A stretch of DNA of 64,000 bases from Punctularia strigosozonata HHB-11173 SS5 (taxonomy: Eukaryota > Basidiomycota > Agaricomycetes > Corticiales > Punctulariaceae). The position numbers were made by a program, and so were the translations under genes. The notes beneath the pieces are model-generated. The model was not told the DNA's origin. It did no database searches and saw only the letters and a list, made by a program, of their open reading frames with translations. Each line of letters starts with the position of its first letter. The first letter of the stretch is position 1. Below, one piece after another: positions 9,321-19,358 of this stretch. The stretch lies in contig NW_006767435.1 of assembly GCF_000264995.1 (NCBI RefSeq), positions 2,103,756-2,167,755 of the forward strand, read 5' to 3'.

Positions 9321-12300
9321 TCACTCATCGCGACCCCTGCGACCAGGGCGGCTGGACGCCATCTTCTGGATGGCCTCCCGGGCCGCCTCGATTGCAGACT
9401 CGGAACCTAGGACTAGGGTCAGAATCGCCTTGTCGAACGTCCTGTACACGAGTGCTCTCTCACCAATGATCACTATCGTAGTGTTTTCGCGGCTAAGGGT
9501 GATGTCTGCGCCGGTTTCGTCACGAAGACGAGCAACGTTGGCTCCCTTAGATCCGACGATTCGCGGGAACGCGCTGCGATCGGGCATAGTGAGGAAGCCG
9601 ACATGGGACATCTTCTCCGCCTGGTCGATTGCATCTGCAATCCTTTTCTTGGCTTTCTCCAAGGCTGCGTCGTCCCGGGCCTTGAGCGTCCATTCCGACT
9701 CGCCCTCCTCCGCATCCTGGTAGTTCGGCACCACTTGCCACTTGACCTCTGGCGTGGTATCGTCGCCTGCATCGTCGATACGAGCATCGCTAGCACCAGC
9801 GGGAGGCGGAGGAGCAGGGACGGCTGCCTTCTGCGGTAGCGCGGAGTGTTCCACAGTGACGCCGAATGAGCGAAGGTTCCGGAAGAAGTTGCCCTGTTGC
9901 GAGATGAAGTGGTGATACTTTAACGGAACCGTCACAGTCGCCGTCAGCGGTGGAGGACCAGGGGCCTTGACAGATTTCTGTAGATGGCAATGAGTGACCT
10001 AGCACGTCCTAGAAAAAGATCATCGCAAACCTTGAGCTCAGCGATGGCAGCTTCACACGCTGCACGAGGTCCAGACACCTTTACGATGTCCGCGGGGTCA
10101 ACATCCTTGACGTCGGCAGCATTCTCTGCATCGCCGACGCTGTGGTAAGACCGGGAGCCGGGGAACTGGACTTGGCAGCCAGTCCGGGACTGCAGGTCGT
10201 TCAGGTGCTGACCACCGCGTCCGATAAGGGCGCGGTGCTGAGCTGCGGGGATCTCGATCGCCAATACGACACGGTCGCGGAGGCTCGCCGCCACCTTCTC
10301 GAGTTCCGTCTTCAGCTTCGCTACCACCTTAGGATCGCCCCGGAGGCGAACCTCGTCGCCAGACTCGCCTTGACGAGGGCTAAAATTCGCGAATTAAACA
10401 TTGAAGGGTATGGGAGAAATTTATCACGAACAAGCGAATGAGGCCGGCTTGTTGCCGAGGGTCTGAAGGGCCTCCGGCTTTCTGGATGAGCTCACGAAGG
10501 CCTTGACCGCCTGCACCAATGATGGTCCTGTGGAACTTGCTCTCAATGGTGACAGTGTCGTTAGCCTCCTCGCCGACTTGGTCTGCGATGCTCAGGATGG
10601 CGGCCTTCGCCTCTTGTATCGCCTTCTTGGTGCCTCGGATGGTGATGTTAGTTGGCGCGTGATCGTCGCCGCCCTTCTCGACATCGATCTGGGTCGACGT
10701 CTCGTCCTTGATCTCGTTGATGGTGGCTCCACCCTTACCAAGGACACGCGCGACTGCCCGGGTCGGTACCGTGAACTTGACGACGTTGCTATTCTCCTTC
10801 TCGTAGTCAAGGGCCTAACAACATAGTATTTAGTATCGTCCTCGGACCGCGACGTCGTACAGCTCACCTCCAACAACTCGGACTTCGCGCCGGCAACACC
10901 TTTCTTGCCACCCTTCACGAGAACTTCATCAGCCTTCAGAACTTCCCGCGTCTTGGCTTCCGCGCCCTCGGCTTGGCGGGGGAAAGTGATCTTGACACCG
11001 TACTTCTCCTCCAACCGGATAGCATATTTGCCGCTCTGACCGATTAGGGAAGCATGGTACTGGGTGGGGATCTTCAATATCTCGGATGTCTCGTCCGCCT
11101 GATAGTCTGATCAGCATTCATCGTTTTCGGAGGTAAAGCGAGGGACACTGACTAGGCGCTCGACTTGAGTAAGGATACGCTTCTTGGCTTCCTCGACATT
11201 CTCCTTCCGCCCGGTGATCTGTGATGATATATTAAGTCACTGACGAGGGAGCCTTCAAGGGGCGAGCTTACCTTGACATGGGACTTCTGGTGAGCACCCT
11301 TCTTCTTCTTGCCTCCTTCTTTCTCCTTGTCCTCGGGTTCGTCGGAGAAATCAACCTTGACGCCGAGTTGATCACGGATTCTGTTGACACCAGCGCCCTG
11401 AGAGCCAACAATGCGTCCGACGAACTCCCTGTCGACCTCAAACTCGACGGACTGCATAACGTGGCGTCAACGGTTTTCGTTGTACGTTCAGCATGCGCCA
11501 ACATACATAGCTGCTGACGATCTCGTCGTTCTTGGCATCTTCGACGATCTGCTTGATTTCCTTGACAGCACGGTCGACGTCGGCCCTAGCGCCACGAACA
11601 ACGATGATATCCTCGGTCGTGCTGTCGCCAACGTCCTTGCCAAGCTTGATCGATAGCGTCTTCTCCTCGCCGATAATGCTGTACGGGACTCAGTCAACCA
11701 ATTCCTCGAGCATAACAGGCGACACACGCGTTAAGAGTCGTGCTGTTCTTGCCGATGACAGCTTCGTGCCACTTTGTCTCCACAGAGACAGACTCGGTCT
11801 TGACGTCGGCAGCTTCCTTGACCATCTCAAGTAACTCGTGTTCAACATCCTCGATCTGCTTGGACTTCTCCACCGGGTCGCGCGATGCATTGTGTGTGGA
11901 AGGGTCGTAAACGAGCAACACCGAGGATTGTTCCGCGGACTCAGGAGGGAAGAAGACTGAAACGTTGTTGACATCGTGGAACTGCTTGAGCCTGTCAAAA
12001 CGTGAGCAATGTGCCTTGCTCAACAGATTGACAGACACAAGGCAACTCACTTCTTGGCATTCTTGGTCCCTTGGAGGATGCGATGAAGCAGCCAATCTAT
12101 GCTGACCTCCTTGATACCGCCGATGAGTTTGCCGATGAGCTCCGAGACCTGGCGCACAGCACCATCTACGGCGGGCTTATCACCGATGAGCTCGATGTTC
12201 AAGATAGCCGCCTTCTCCATCACGGCAGGAGAGGGAGTGAAGACCTGGACGCCCGGATGTGCGGCGCTCAGGGTCTTCGGGTAGTTGATCCGAGTCATGT

Positions 12301-13679
12301 AGGTCAAAAGCTGCCTAGACAAGGTAATGGGACCGGGAAGAGGGAACTCGTGGATGTATTGCGAGTTGGCCTTCTCCATGACAGCCGCGAGACCTTGAGG
12401 CAAGTCCAAGGCTTGGCCCCAAACAGTCACTTCGTCGCTCGCCTCATCGGGGCTTGCTACGAGGACCGAGCAGCGACTCTTGGCAACGATCTCATCGACA
12501 GCCTTGCCAGACAGAAGACGGTGCTGGCGTTTGGGCAAGGAGATCTTGAGAGAGGTGATGGTCGATTGTAAAGACTCAATATTGCTCTTGACAACATCAA
12601 CGACGCGTCCAACAGCTTCGCGATCGCCGCTGACGGTGATCTCCCGGTCGGCAGTGCTCAGCGCAAGATTGACATCTCCACCCTCGGCGGCAGCCTCGAA
12701 CACGGCGCGACGAGCCTTGATGAACGGAAGCACATGGACCGGAATATCTCGCACGCGTTGAGTGCTACGAGACGTCTTGGATGCAATGACCTGATTAATC
12801 AGAGTCTGCGCTTCCAATGCGAGAGGCTGAGCACCCGTGATGGTGACCGGGACCGTGGGCTCCTCCTCTTCATCAGCACCGGAAGGAGCAACGCCGTTGG
12901 TATGACCGTTAGCAGCAGACGCGTCCTTGCGGGGAATGTCGACTTTGACTCCAGTTTGATCACGAATGAGCTTGAGAGTAGCACCTTGGTAACACCATCA
13001 GCCAAACATCCGGAATTGCAGTCAACGAAGCTAACCTTTGGGACCGATAATGGCGGGGATAGTCGAAGCGGGAGCGTTGACCGTGAGAGTGACCTACACG
13101 AGCGTTTCAAATTGAGGGACCGCGTAGCCACGCGGATGGATGATAACATACCACAGGAGACAGCAAGGCCATGAGACTTTTCTTGGCTTTGTCCAAATCC
13201 TTCTGCGAGTCCGCCTTGAGATGGAACGTCGTCTGGCGCGTCCTCTGGTTCGTGGACGCCTCTAGTTTGACCTTATACTTGCTTGCAACCTGCTTCATGA
13301 CCTCGCTGAGGCTGGTCGGCTTGCCATCCTTGCCAGCAGACGAGAGATCCACAGCTGCCACGTCAAACGAGTCCGCGATCATGGGCTGCGGGATCGCCTT
13401 CAGACGGGGAACCGGTCGCCATGCAGGGGCCGCCGCCTTGTTGGCAGACGGGGCCGGGGCGAGAGACGGAAAGGCGGTCTGCGAGTCGGTGTCAAGCTCC
13501 TCCTTGGCCGCGGGGGCGCGCGCTTTGGCAGGAGTAGAGTTACCGAGAGCAGGGAACGGATCGGGTGCGCCTTCTAGCTCGAGCCTCCTCTAAATCCAGA
13601 TCAGCATAGGACGCAGATCGTACTGAGACAGAAGTGCACTAATGTGTACCTGGAGGTCGGCAGCGGAGAGCTGGGCCAT
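9321..13679 (-). CDS. Scp160/vigilin-type multi-KH RNA-binding protein
   Basis: A long multi-exon gene for a vigilin-like protein, an ER- and polysome-associated mRNA binder. The first exon encodes MAQLSAADLQ (start at 13679); after an intron comes RRLELEGAPDPFPALG, usual for fungal Scp160. A Pro/Ala-rich linker leads to a long series of KH domains. Many have the GxxG loop: IVGSQGAGV, IGQSGKYAI, ALIGRGGQHLN, IVGSKGANV, AVIGKNSTTLN. Others are degenerate, such as LLSGKAVDEIV, which the family tolerates. I count roughly a dozen KH units. The protein ends SRPGRRGRDE just before the stop at 9321-9323. Basic arginine-rich tails also occur in yeast Scp160. The full set of exons can be followed without an obvious break. 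Confidence 0.9.
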
Positions 13680-14130
13680 GGTTTTGTGGATTTAACGGGT
13701 GTCCGGAAAACGCAGAGCCAGTGACGGGAAAGACCAAGTCGCGAAGTCAATAATGACTCGCGACGAGAACAAGAAATACGAAGACGCAGGAAATTCTGCG
13801 GTGGAGGAATGGTATGAAGCCGTGCCCGCGCTGGCCCCCGGGATACGCGCCACGTACGAAGCACGTGATACCATATCCTCTTTCGGGCAAGGTGGTGCAA
13901 AGCGTGGCTCATATAGTTCTACACGTTTACACCTGGCAACGAGAATGCGAATTACAGACAGATGCAAGGCCGACACAGAGCCCACAGAGCATTGGGTATC
14001 AGCGACCTATCAACTTTCTTTAAGTTCAATCCACAGCATTGGTCACGGTTGTAGACTACAGCCCCGCTCCAAACTTAAAGAAACTTGAGACCACCGGGTG
14101 TGTGCCAATGATGCTGCTACGCAATTCCGC
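13680..14130. other. Promoter region of the Scp160 gene and 3' flank of the small peptide gene
   Basis: No convincing gene is present. The 450-base interval lies between the Scp160 start and the stop of the minus-strand peptide gene. Overlapping plus-strand open frames (13699-14088) show no domain or signal peptide. Confidence 0.45.
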
Positions 14131-14447
14131 CTACTGGCATTGCAAAGCGGTGCCAAACGCCTGGCAGTCTGAATGAAAAACTGTCAGTCTAAATCTATTA
14201 TTCCATGCCGGAAGCGCTACTTACGACCAGAATGAAGCCCGGTTCCAGGGGTGCCATCATCCCACTCGCAAGCAGCGTTAGCCTTCTTGCCATTGCAAGC
14301 AGAGACTTTGATTAGCAGACAAAAAGTCAGCGAAACATTCGATCGCAATATACTCCAGGTGAACGTACTCGGGTCACCTGCAGTCGCCATTACTCCGCTA
14401 GCGAAGAAAAGCGCGACAACGCCAACGATAATGCTTTGGTACTGCAT
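14131..14447 (-). CDS. Small secreted cysteine-containing protein (about 65 residues)
   Basis: Three short exons on the minus strand. Exon 1 encodes MQYQSIIVGVVALFFASGV followed by MATAGDP, a clear signal peptide: polar start, hydrophobic core, small residues at the likely cleavage site. A GTACGT donor and CAAAG acceptor lead to SACNGKKANAACEWDDGTPG and TGLHSG. A second intron (GTAAGT...TTCAG) leads to HCQAFGTALQCQ and a TAG at 14131-14133. The mature peptide would have about 45 residues and four cysteines (CNGK, CEWDD, HCQ, LQC), enough for two disulfide bonds. The pattern resembles many small secreted fungal proteins of unknown role. A TATA box lies 83 bases upstream of the ATG. It may be an effector-like or antimicrobial peptide, but nothing in the sequence proves a function. 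Splicing is inferred. Confidence 0.7.
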
Positions 14448-14529
14448 TCTTGCTGTTGTGATGATTGTATGCGATGAATGAAGTGTGATAGGTGTTTTCG
14501 TGATGCATCCTTGCAACTGGTGGCGAGGG

Positions 14530-14537
14530 TATTTATA
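14530..14537 (-). promoter_or_regulatory. TATA box of the small secreted protein gene
   Basis: TATAAATA read on the minus strand lies 83 bases before the ATG at 14447. A strong TATA box fits a regulated, highly expressed secreted peptide. Confidence 0.5.
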
Positions 14538-15079
14538 CAAGTGAGAGACCATGACTGCGACGCATAAACGGTCCCAAGGTGCAGCCGTTTATTGATAGGA
14601 GCTGCTCCGAGCACCACGCAATTGGAACTGCATCACGGAAATCGTTGGTTCCGCTGTGATTGAAATGGATGAGAAGTAGCTCAGCAGCAGCACCAGGTGT
14701 GTTGATGTGGGTTAGAGGCCATGGTAACATCATGAGTGCAGCTGCTCAGGGCATTGTGCAGTAGGGGCCATGACGTATGTTGGTGCCGTTGTGAAATATA
14801 GATTCTCAAGCGGATGTATCTGGGACCACGGAATGCCCACTGCGAGTTGATCATAGGTTCGAGATGCTCCGCCATATGCCTGATCAGGGCATTGGTGGAA
14901 GGACCCTGTCTCCTCCGGACGACTCGAATCGCGCTTGCCAGTGCTGATCTCTTGATGCAAAGCTTTCTTCACACGCAAGGTCATTGCATGCAAGTAAATG
15001 TGCAAAACTTTATGATTTAGACAATATAGCAACGAGAGGAGGCTGGCACAATTTACCGGCCCGTACAACTGCGTGACGC
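14538..15079. other. Intergenic stretch upstream of the peptide gene
   Basis: I see no gene. It separates the 3' end of the PP5 gene from the promoter of the small peptide gene. Short open frames on both strands lack domains and credible start contexts. Confidence 0.45.
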
Positions 15080-17429
15080 CTACATCATCATCATGTTGGC
15101 CAAACCGCCCGTGTTGTATGCCATCGGCTTCAACGGAGGGTGGGGCACCGCCTCATACTGCGTGTACTTCTGCGTACCAGCGGAGTCAATCCGGATCTGG
15201 TGGAGAGGTATCAGTATCATTTCATTGTATATACTTGACTACACTTACAAAAGCGCCCTTGTTCCCTGCCTGATCCACATAATTGGGCGCGGAGAATACC
15301 TGTTGAAGAGTTGCAGGGCCAGAAATCAATCGGAAAACGGATGTGCACCCACCGTGGTACATAGTCCATCATGTTCAACGGCATATCCGTCTAGGAAATC
15401 GGCGTTCAGCGGCATCTCCATGAATAGGACAGACCCAAGCTAACGTACCTTGCCGCACTTCGTGGCTCCGGATGATACCAGTCACGCCATTGAGCTGGCA
15501 CCATCGTCGGGTTACATCAGGTCCGAACGCGATACCAACTCCCTGGGAGTACAATACAGATCAGGTCAGCGATCCAAGGGACGATATGAATACACAGACC
15601 CGCTTGCTGGGACCGCGACCCGGCCGCTCCTGAGGGTCAGTCCAGAGAAGCTGAATATATCTGGTCAGCGCGTATGCGCATTGTCACAAGCCATTCATAT
15701 TACCTCGCCTGTAACATGACCGTCAGATTGTCATCAGATTGAGATCCAATGAAATAAGACATACACATGAGCCCTTCTTGTCCAGGCTGCAAGCCTACGC
15801 GTGGAAGTTTGCGGATTTCGTCGAGGGTGACGCCATCCTTGCTGAACAGACCTCCGTGAGTGACGAAATACCTCTTCAGGCCCTGAGGTGATAGGATGGC
15901 GCCTTGAGAGTTTGTTGGTGGCTTTGTTGCGTGTATCATGGTTGCCAATGGCACTGGAAAAGGCAGTTGTCGACATTCACAGTTCTCTCGTGTACTCAGA
16001 CTCATACTTACGTGCAGTAAAGGCATGAGCGAACAGCTATGGTCACAATATCAGCGGGAGTCACCGCAAGGGCATGAAGTGGACACACCTTGTATGTTTG
16101 TTCTCCATGCTTGTGTTTCGCCTCGCCTTCAAAGCCATACGTCCTGTTCATGTCCTTCGTCTCGTGGTTTCCACGGTTGATGTACATGTTCTTAGGATAT
16201 AGCCCTGGATTGTCGTCAGGCCTGCGGGTTTTTTGCACCCATAGAAAGCTTACATTTCAGAGCAAATGCGGTGAGAATGACCTCGATCGACCAAGAGCCT
16301 CTGTCAACCAAGTCCCCATTCATGAGTAGACAATGATTCTCTGACGGCAAACCCGTCAACGAGAATAGGTGCATCATGTCGAAGAATTGTCCTGACGAAA
16401 TACAGTTTGGCAACCGAAAGTTAAGGGAAAAGGGATGACACACCATGAACATCGCCGATTACGTCGCACGTCATATCATCCTGCAGATCGATATCCACAA
16501 GAGATTCTTCCTTGACGAACTGGGAGTATGCTCCCAGCACAATCTCCCAGACGTATCTCCGAGGCAGCGTTTTTCCATCCTTGAACCACTGGATCATGTC
16601 GGCAATAAATTGTTGCGTTATGGAGTACTGGCCATCTTCGGTAGTCTCCAGCTTGGGGCCTTGGTACGACTTGTCCATATCGCAGCCTCCTTCACGGATG
16701 ATCTCCAAACACCTTTCCACCGCGCTCTTCTCCTCTTCCATCTCGATCGCCTATATTGGAGGGTCAAATATATGTACAGTAATGGTAGAGCGTTACCCAC
16801 CTTCTCGAACTGTATCCTCTTCACCAATTTCTGCGTCGATTGCAGTTGGTCCTTCACGGCCGCGTTATTCGGTTCGATGGCGAGCACTTTCTTCAGATCT
16901 TGCACTGCCAGCTGGGGTTTCAGCGTTTGCAAGTAACATGTCGCTCGTCGATAGTACGCTTTCGCGTAGTTGGGGTCGATCTCGATTGCTCTCGCTGTCC
17001 CAGACACTCGTGAATAGGCGCTCACGCGAGTCGTGCGATGTACGCACTGGCATCGTTCAACGCATAGCCGTGCTCCTCCAATTTCGTGCGCGCGTACGCT
17101 CGGTTACAATACAAGATCGGGTCGAACGGATTCTTCTCGATGGCCTTCGTGTACAGATCGGCGGCACCGTTGAAGTCATGATCTACATTACACGTACGCC
17201 ATACGCGCGAGCCCTCGTTCAATTCACGTACAGATACTCAGATGCAACCCGCTGGATGCATACTTTTGAAGCAGGTGTTGGCTTGAACCTTGAGGCGAGC
17301 GGCCTCTTGTTTGTCCTGATCGGAGACGTCTTCGAGGGTGAGCCGGGACATGGCTGGTGACGGGGGTTGCGAGGTTGCAGGGGTGCTTGCAGCCGGACTT
17401 CCAGCGCTAGAAGAAGACGCTTCGCTCAT
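15080..17429 (-). CDS. PPT1: Serine/threonine protein phosphatase 5 (PP5/Ppt1)
   Basis: A TPR-domain phosphatase of the PPP family that works with Hsp90. The start MSEASSSSAGSP (17429) is followed by LTLEDVSDQDKQEAARLK and three TPR units, including FNGAADLYTKAIEKNPFDP, IEIDPNYAKAYYRRATCYL and VLAIEPNNAAVKDQL. The linker contains MDKSYQGPKLE. The catalytic domain shows the metal-site motifs CDVIGDVHG, NGDLVDRGSWS (GDLVDRG where GDYVDRG or GDFVDRG is usual), INRGNHETKDMNRTYGFEGE, VTHGGLFS, GIIRSHEV and TTVFSAPNYVDQAGNKGA. It ends in NTGGLANMMMM. All catalytic motifs of the family are present. More than ten introns are implied. It is divergent with the SLT-domain gene at 17757, with only 327 bases between the start codons. 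Confidence 0.93.
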
Positions 17430-17756
17430 TTTGACGGATTTATGCGAGACGGCTGAGACGGTAGACGCAGGCGGTGATGTCAAGGGCAGAGCGACTCGCG
17501 TGAAGGGAACGGCGGAAGCTGGCGGAAGCCAACGGCATCCACGTGCCGGTAGTGGCGGTGCTATTTGCCGGACGTGATTGGCTCACTAAGCCCGACGCCG
17601 ACCTTCCCACGCCCTCCATGCCCGCTTGTGATCCAATGTCGGGCTCAGTGATCCGTTGCCGGGTTGAAATACGATGGCGACCATGATCGACTGTCTCCAA
17701 GCTTTCTGTCTCTTACGCTCACCCTAGTCACTCGCTCTTTCACGACGCCGGACGCC
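17430..17756. promoter_or_regulatory. Shared divergent promoter region of PP5 and SLT-protein genes
   Basis: The 327 bases between two divergent start codons must hold both 5' UTRs and core promoters. I see no clear TATA box. Open frames crossing it look like chance. Confidence 0.4.
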
Positions 17757-19002
17757 ATGCAGTTCACCACCCTTTGCGCTCTTTTGCTGGCCCTTGTAGC
17801 TTCCGTCCACGCGTCGGACATTCATCACGGTGCATTGTCTCGGAAGCACGACCATCTGTCCCGCCAAGTCGCGAAGAGAGGCAATGGACGCTGCAAACCC
17901 AGGACTGTCAGTTCGTCGAGCGCGACTCATACCTCGACCAAGGCATGTCCTACACAGACGCTACAAAAACCCGCGAACTAATATCCTGTAATCCTTCAGG
18001 TGAATGAAGCGGTCGCGAAACCCACGACCACCTCTTCAACCAAGAAGGCCGCTCCCACCACCGCGGTTGTTTCCAGCTCTCTGATTGCGGTCACTGACAA
18101 GGCATGCGGCGCATCTGGCGCTACCAGTAAGGATCCTACCAATGGCATATTTGTCACGCGCTCACCATATCTATTCTAGAGAACGTCAAGGCTCATTCTG
18201 GTCCCAACGGTAACATCGATTGGCTGAACTGTGGTGTGAACGAAGGTGGATGGTATGCATATACCAGTGTCACTCGCGACACCAACTCACATGAAACTCC
18301 AGGACGCCCCCTTACGTCACGGTTAATGACATCAAGGCTGCCTCCCTCGAAACGGCCCTGGATAGCTCATCTAGTCCGTTCCACGCATGCAAGGACTACA
18401 TCGGCCTGTTTACGAAGTACGCGAACGAGAACGGCCGTAAGTGCCGCATCTTCATCGCCTTGCCTCAAATGAATCGAACCAACACAGTGCCTCCCATCCT
18501 GATCGCGAGCATTGCGATGCAGGAGAGCACCTGCAATCCGAATACTGTTGGCGGCGCGGGCGAACAAGGTCTAATGCAGCTGACCAAGGACAAGTGCGGC
18601 GCTGCTCCGGGCGGTAACTGCAAGGATGTAAACTATAACATCAAGACCGGTGCCAAATTCTTCGCGGACAGCCTCAAGGCCAACGGCGGAGATCTTCTCC
18701 ACACGATTGGCGGGTATAACGGTTGGCCAAAGAAGATGACATTTGTGAGTGTACCTATCCGCATGCATGCACAGGGGATCTGATGCTGATGTGATGTAAG
18801 TCCGAGGCTACGGCTGCCGCACACACGGACTGTTGCCGCTGCCAGAATAACCTTGACTAGTACGTATCAGTATTTATAATTGGCATGGTTGATGACTGAC
18901 CGTTGCTTTCGCAGCTTGCATCAAACATTGAACGGGTGGATGCAAAACGTCGACCCCTATACCAGCAAGATTGGCAAGTACTGGAACCTTGACCAGTGCT
19001 AG
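17757..19002 (+). CDS. Secreted SLT/lysozyme-like domain protein
   Basis: The start MQFTTLCALLLALVASVHAS is a clear signal peptide. A basic, probably Kex2-processed stretch (RQVAKRGNGR) and a Thr/Ser/Lys-rich linker (KPTTTSSTKKAAPTT) follow. The C-terminal part is a lysozyme-like SLT (soluble lytic transglycosylase) fold: ILIASIAMQESTCNP with the candidate catalytic Glu, GGAGEQGLMQLTKDKCG, NYNIKTGAKFFADSLKANGG and GYNGWPKKMTF. The end is Cys-rich (TDCCRCQNNLDYLHQTLNGW) and finishes YWNLDQC. Such secreted proteins are common in Agaricomycetes and may act on bacterial peptidoglycan or chitin-like polymers; the substrate is not known. About six exons are needed. PP5 is transcribed in the opposite direction just upstream. 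Confidence 0.85.
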
Positions 19003-19358
19003 ACCCTCGACCGAGAGGGACGTGCAGTCATTCGCAGTCCTACCCCGTCATCTTGTACTAGTTGTGGCGTGTCAATACCCAATTTGAAGCAATATACCCC
19101 CGTGTAAGTAGTGCCGTCATGGCGCTGCAGCTTCACTCATCCTTCGACCGCGCTGAACATCGAGCTGAACGCATGGCGCAACATGATGTGCTTCGCCGAT
19201 CTTTTCCCCGTCCTGAGTCCCAAAGACGGCAAGAAAAGCGACCAGAAAACCGGGTCTACACCGATGGGGCCTACTCCGGGGACATCGAGATTGGCAAAAA
19301 GCGTGATAAACAATGGTCCGTCACGAAGTAAAATTGCATATATCACGAGCGCAGAACT
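19003..19358. other. Convergent 3' spacer between SLT and SR140 genes
   Basis: The two genes end toward each other here. A minus-strand open frame at 19137-19346 has a hydrophobic stretch with VPGVGPIGVDPVFWSLFLP, but it has no partner exons and no recognised family, so I do not call a gene. Confidence 0.4.

Noticed and set aside
19137-19346. Minus-strand open frame with a hydrophobic stretch just after the SR140 stop
   Set aside because: No domain recognised, no partner exons, and it lies in the convergent 3' region of two well-supported genes.
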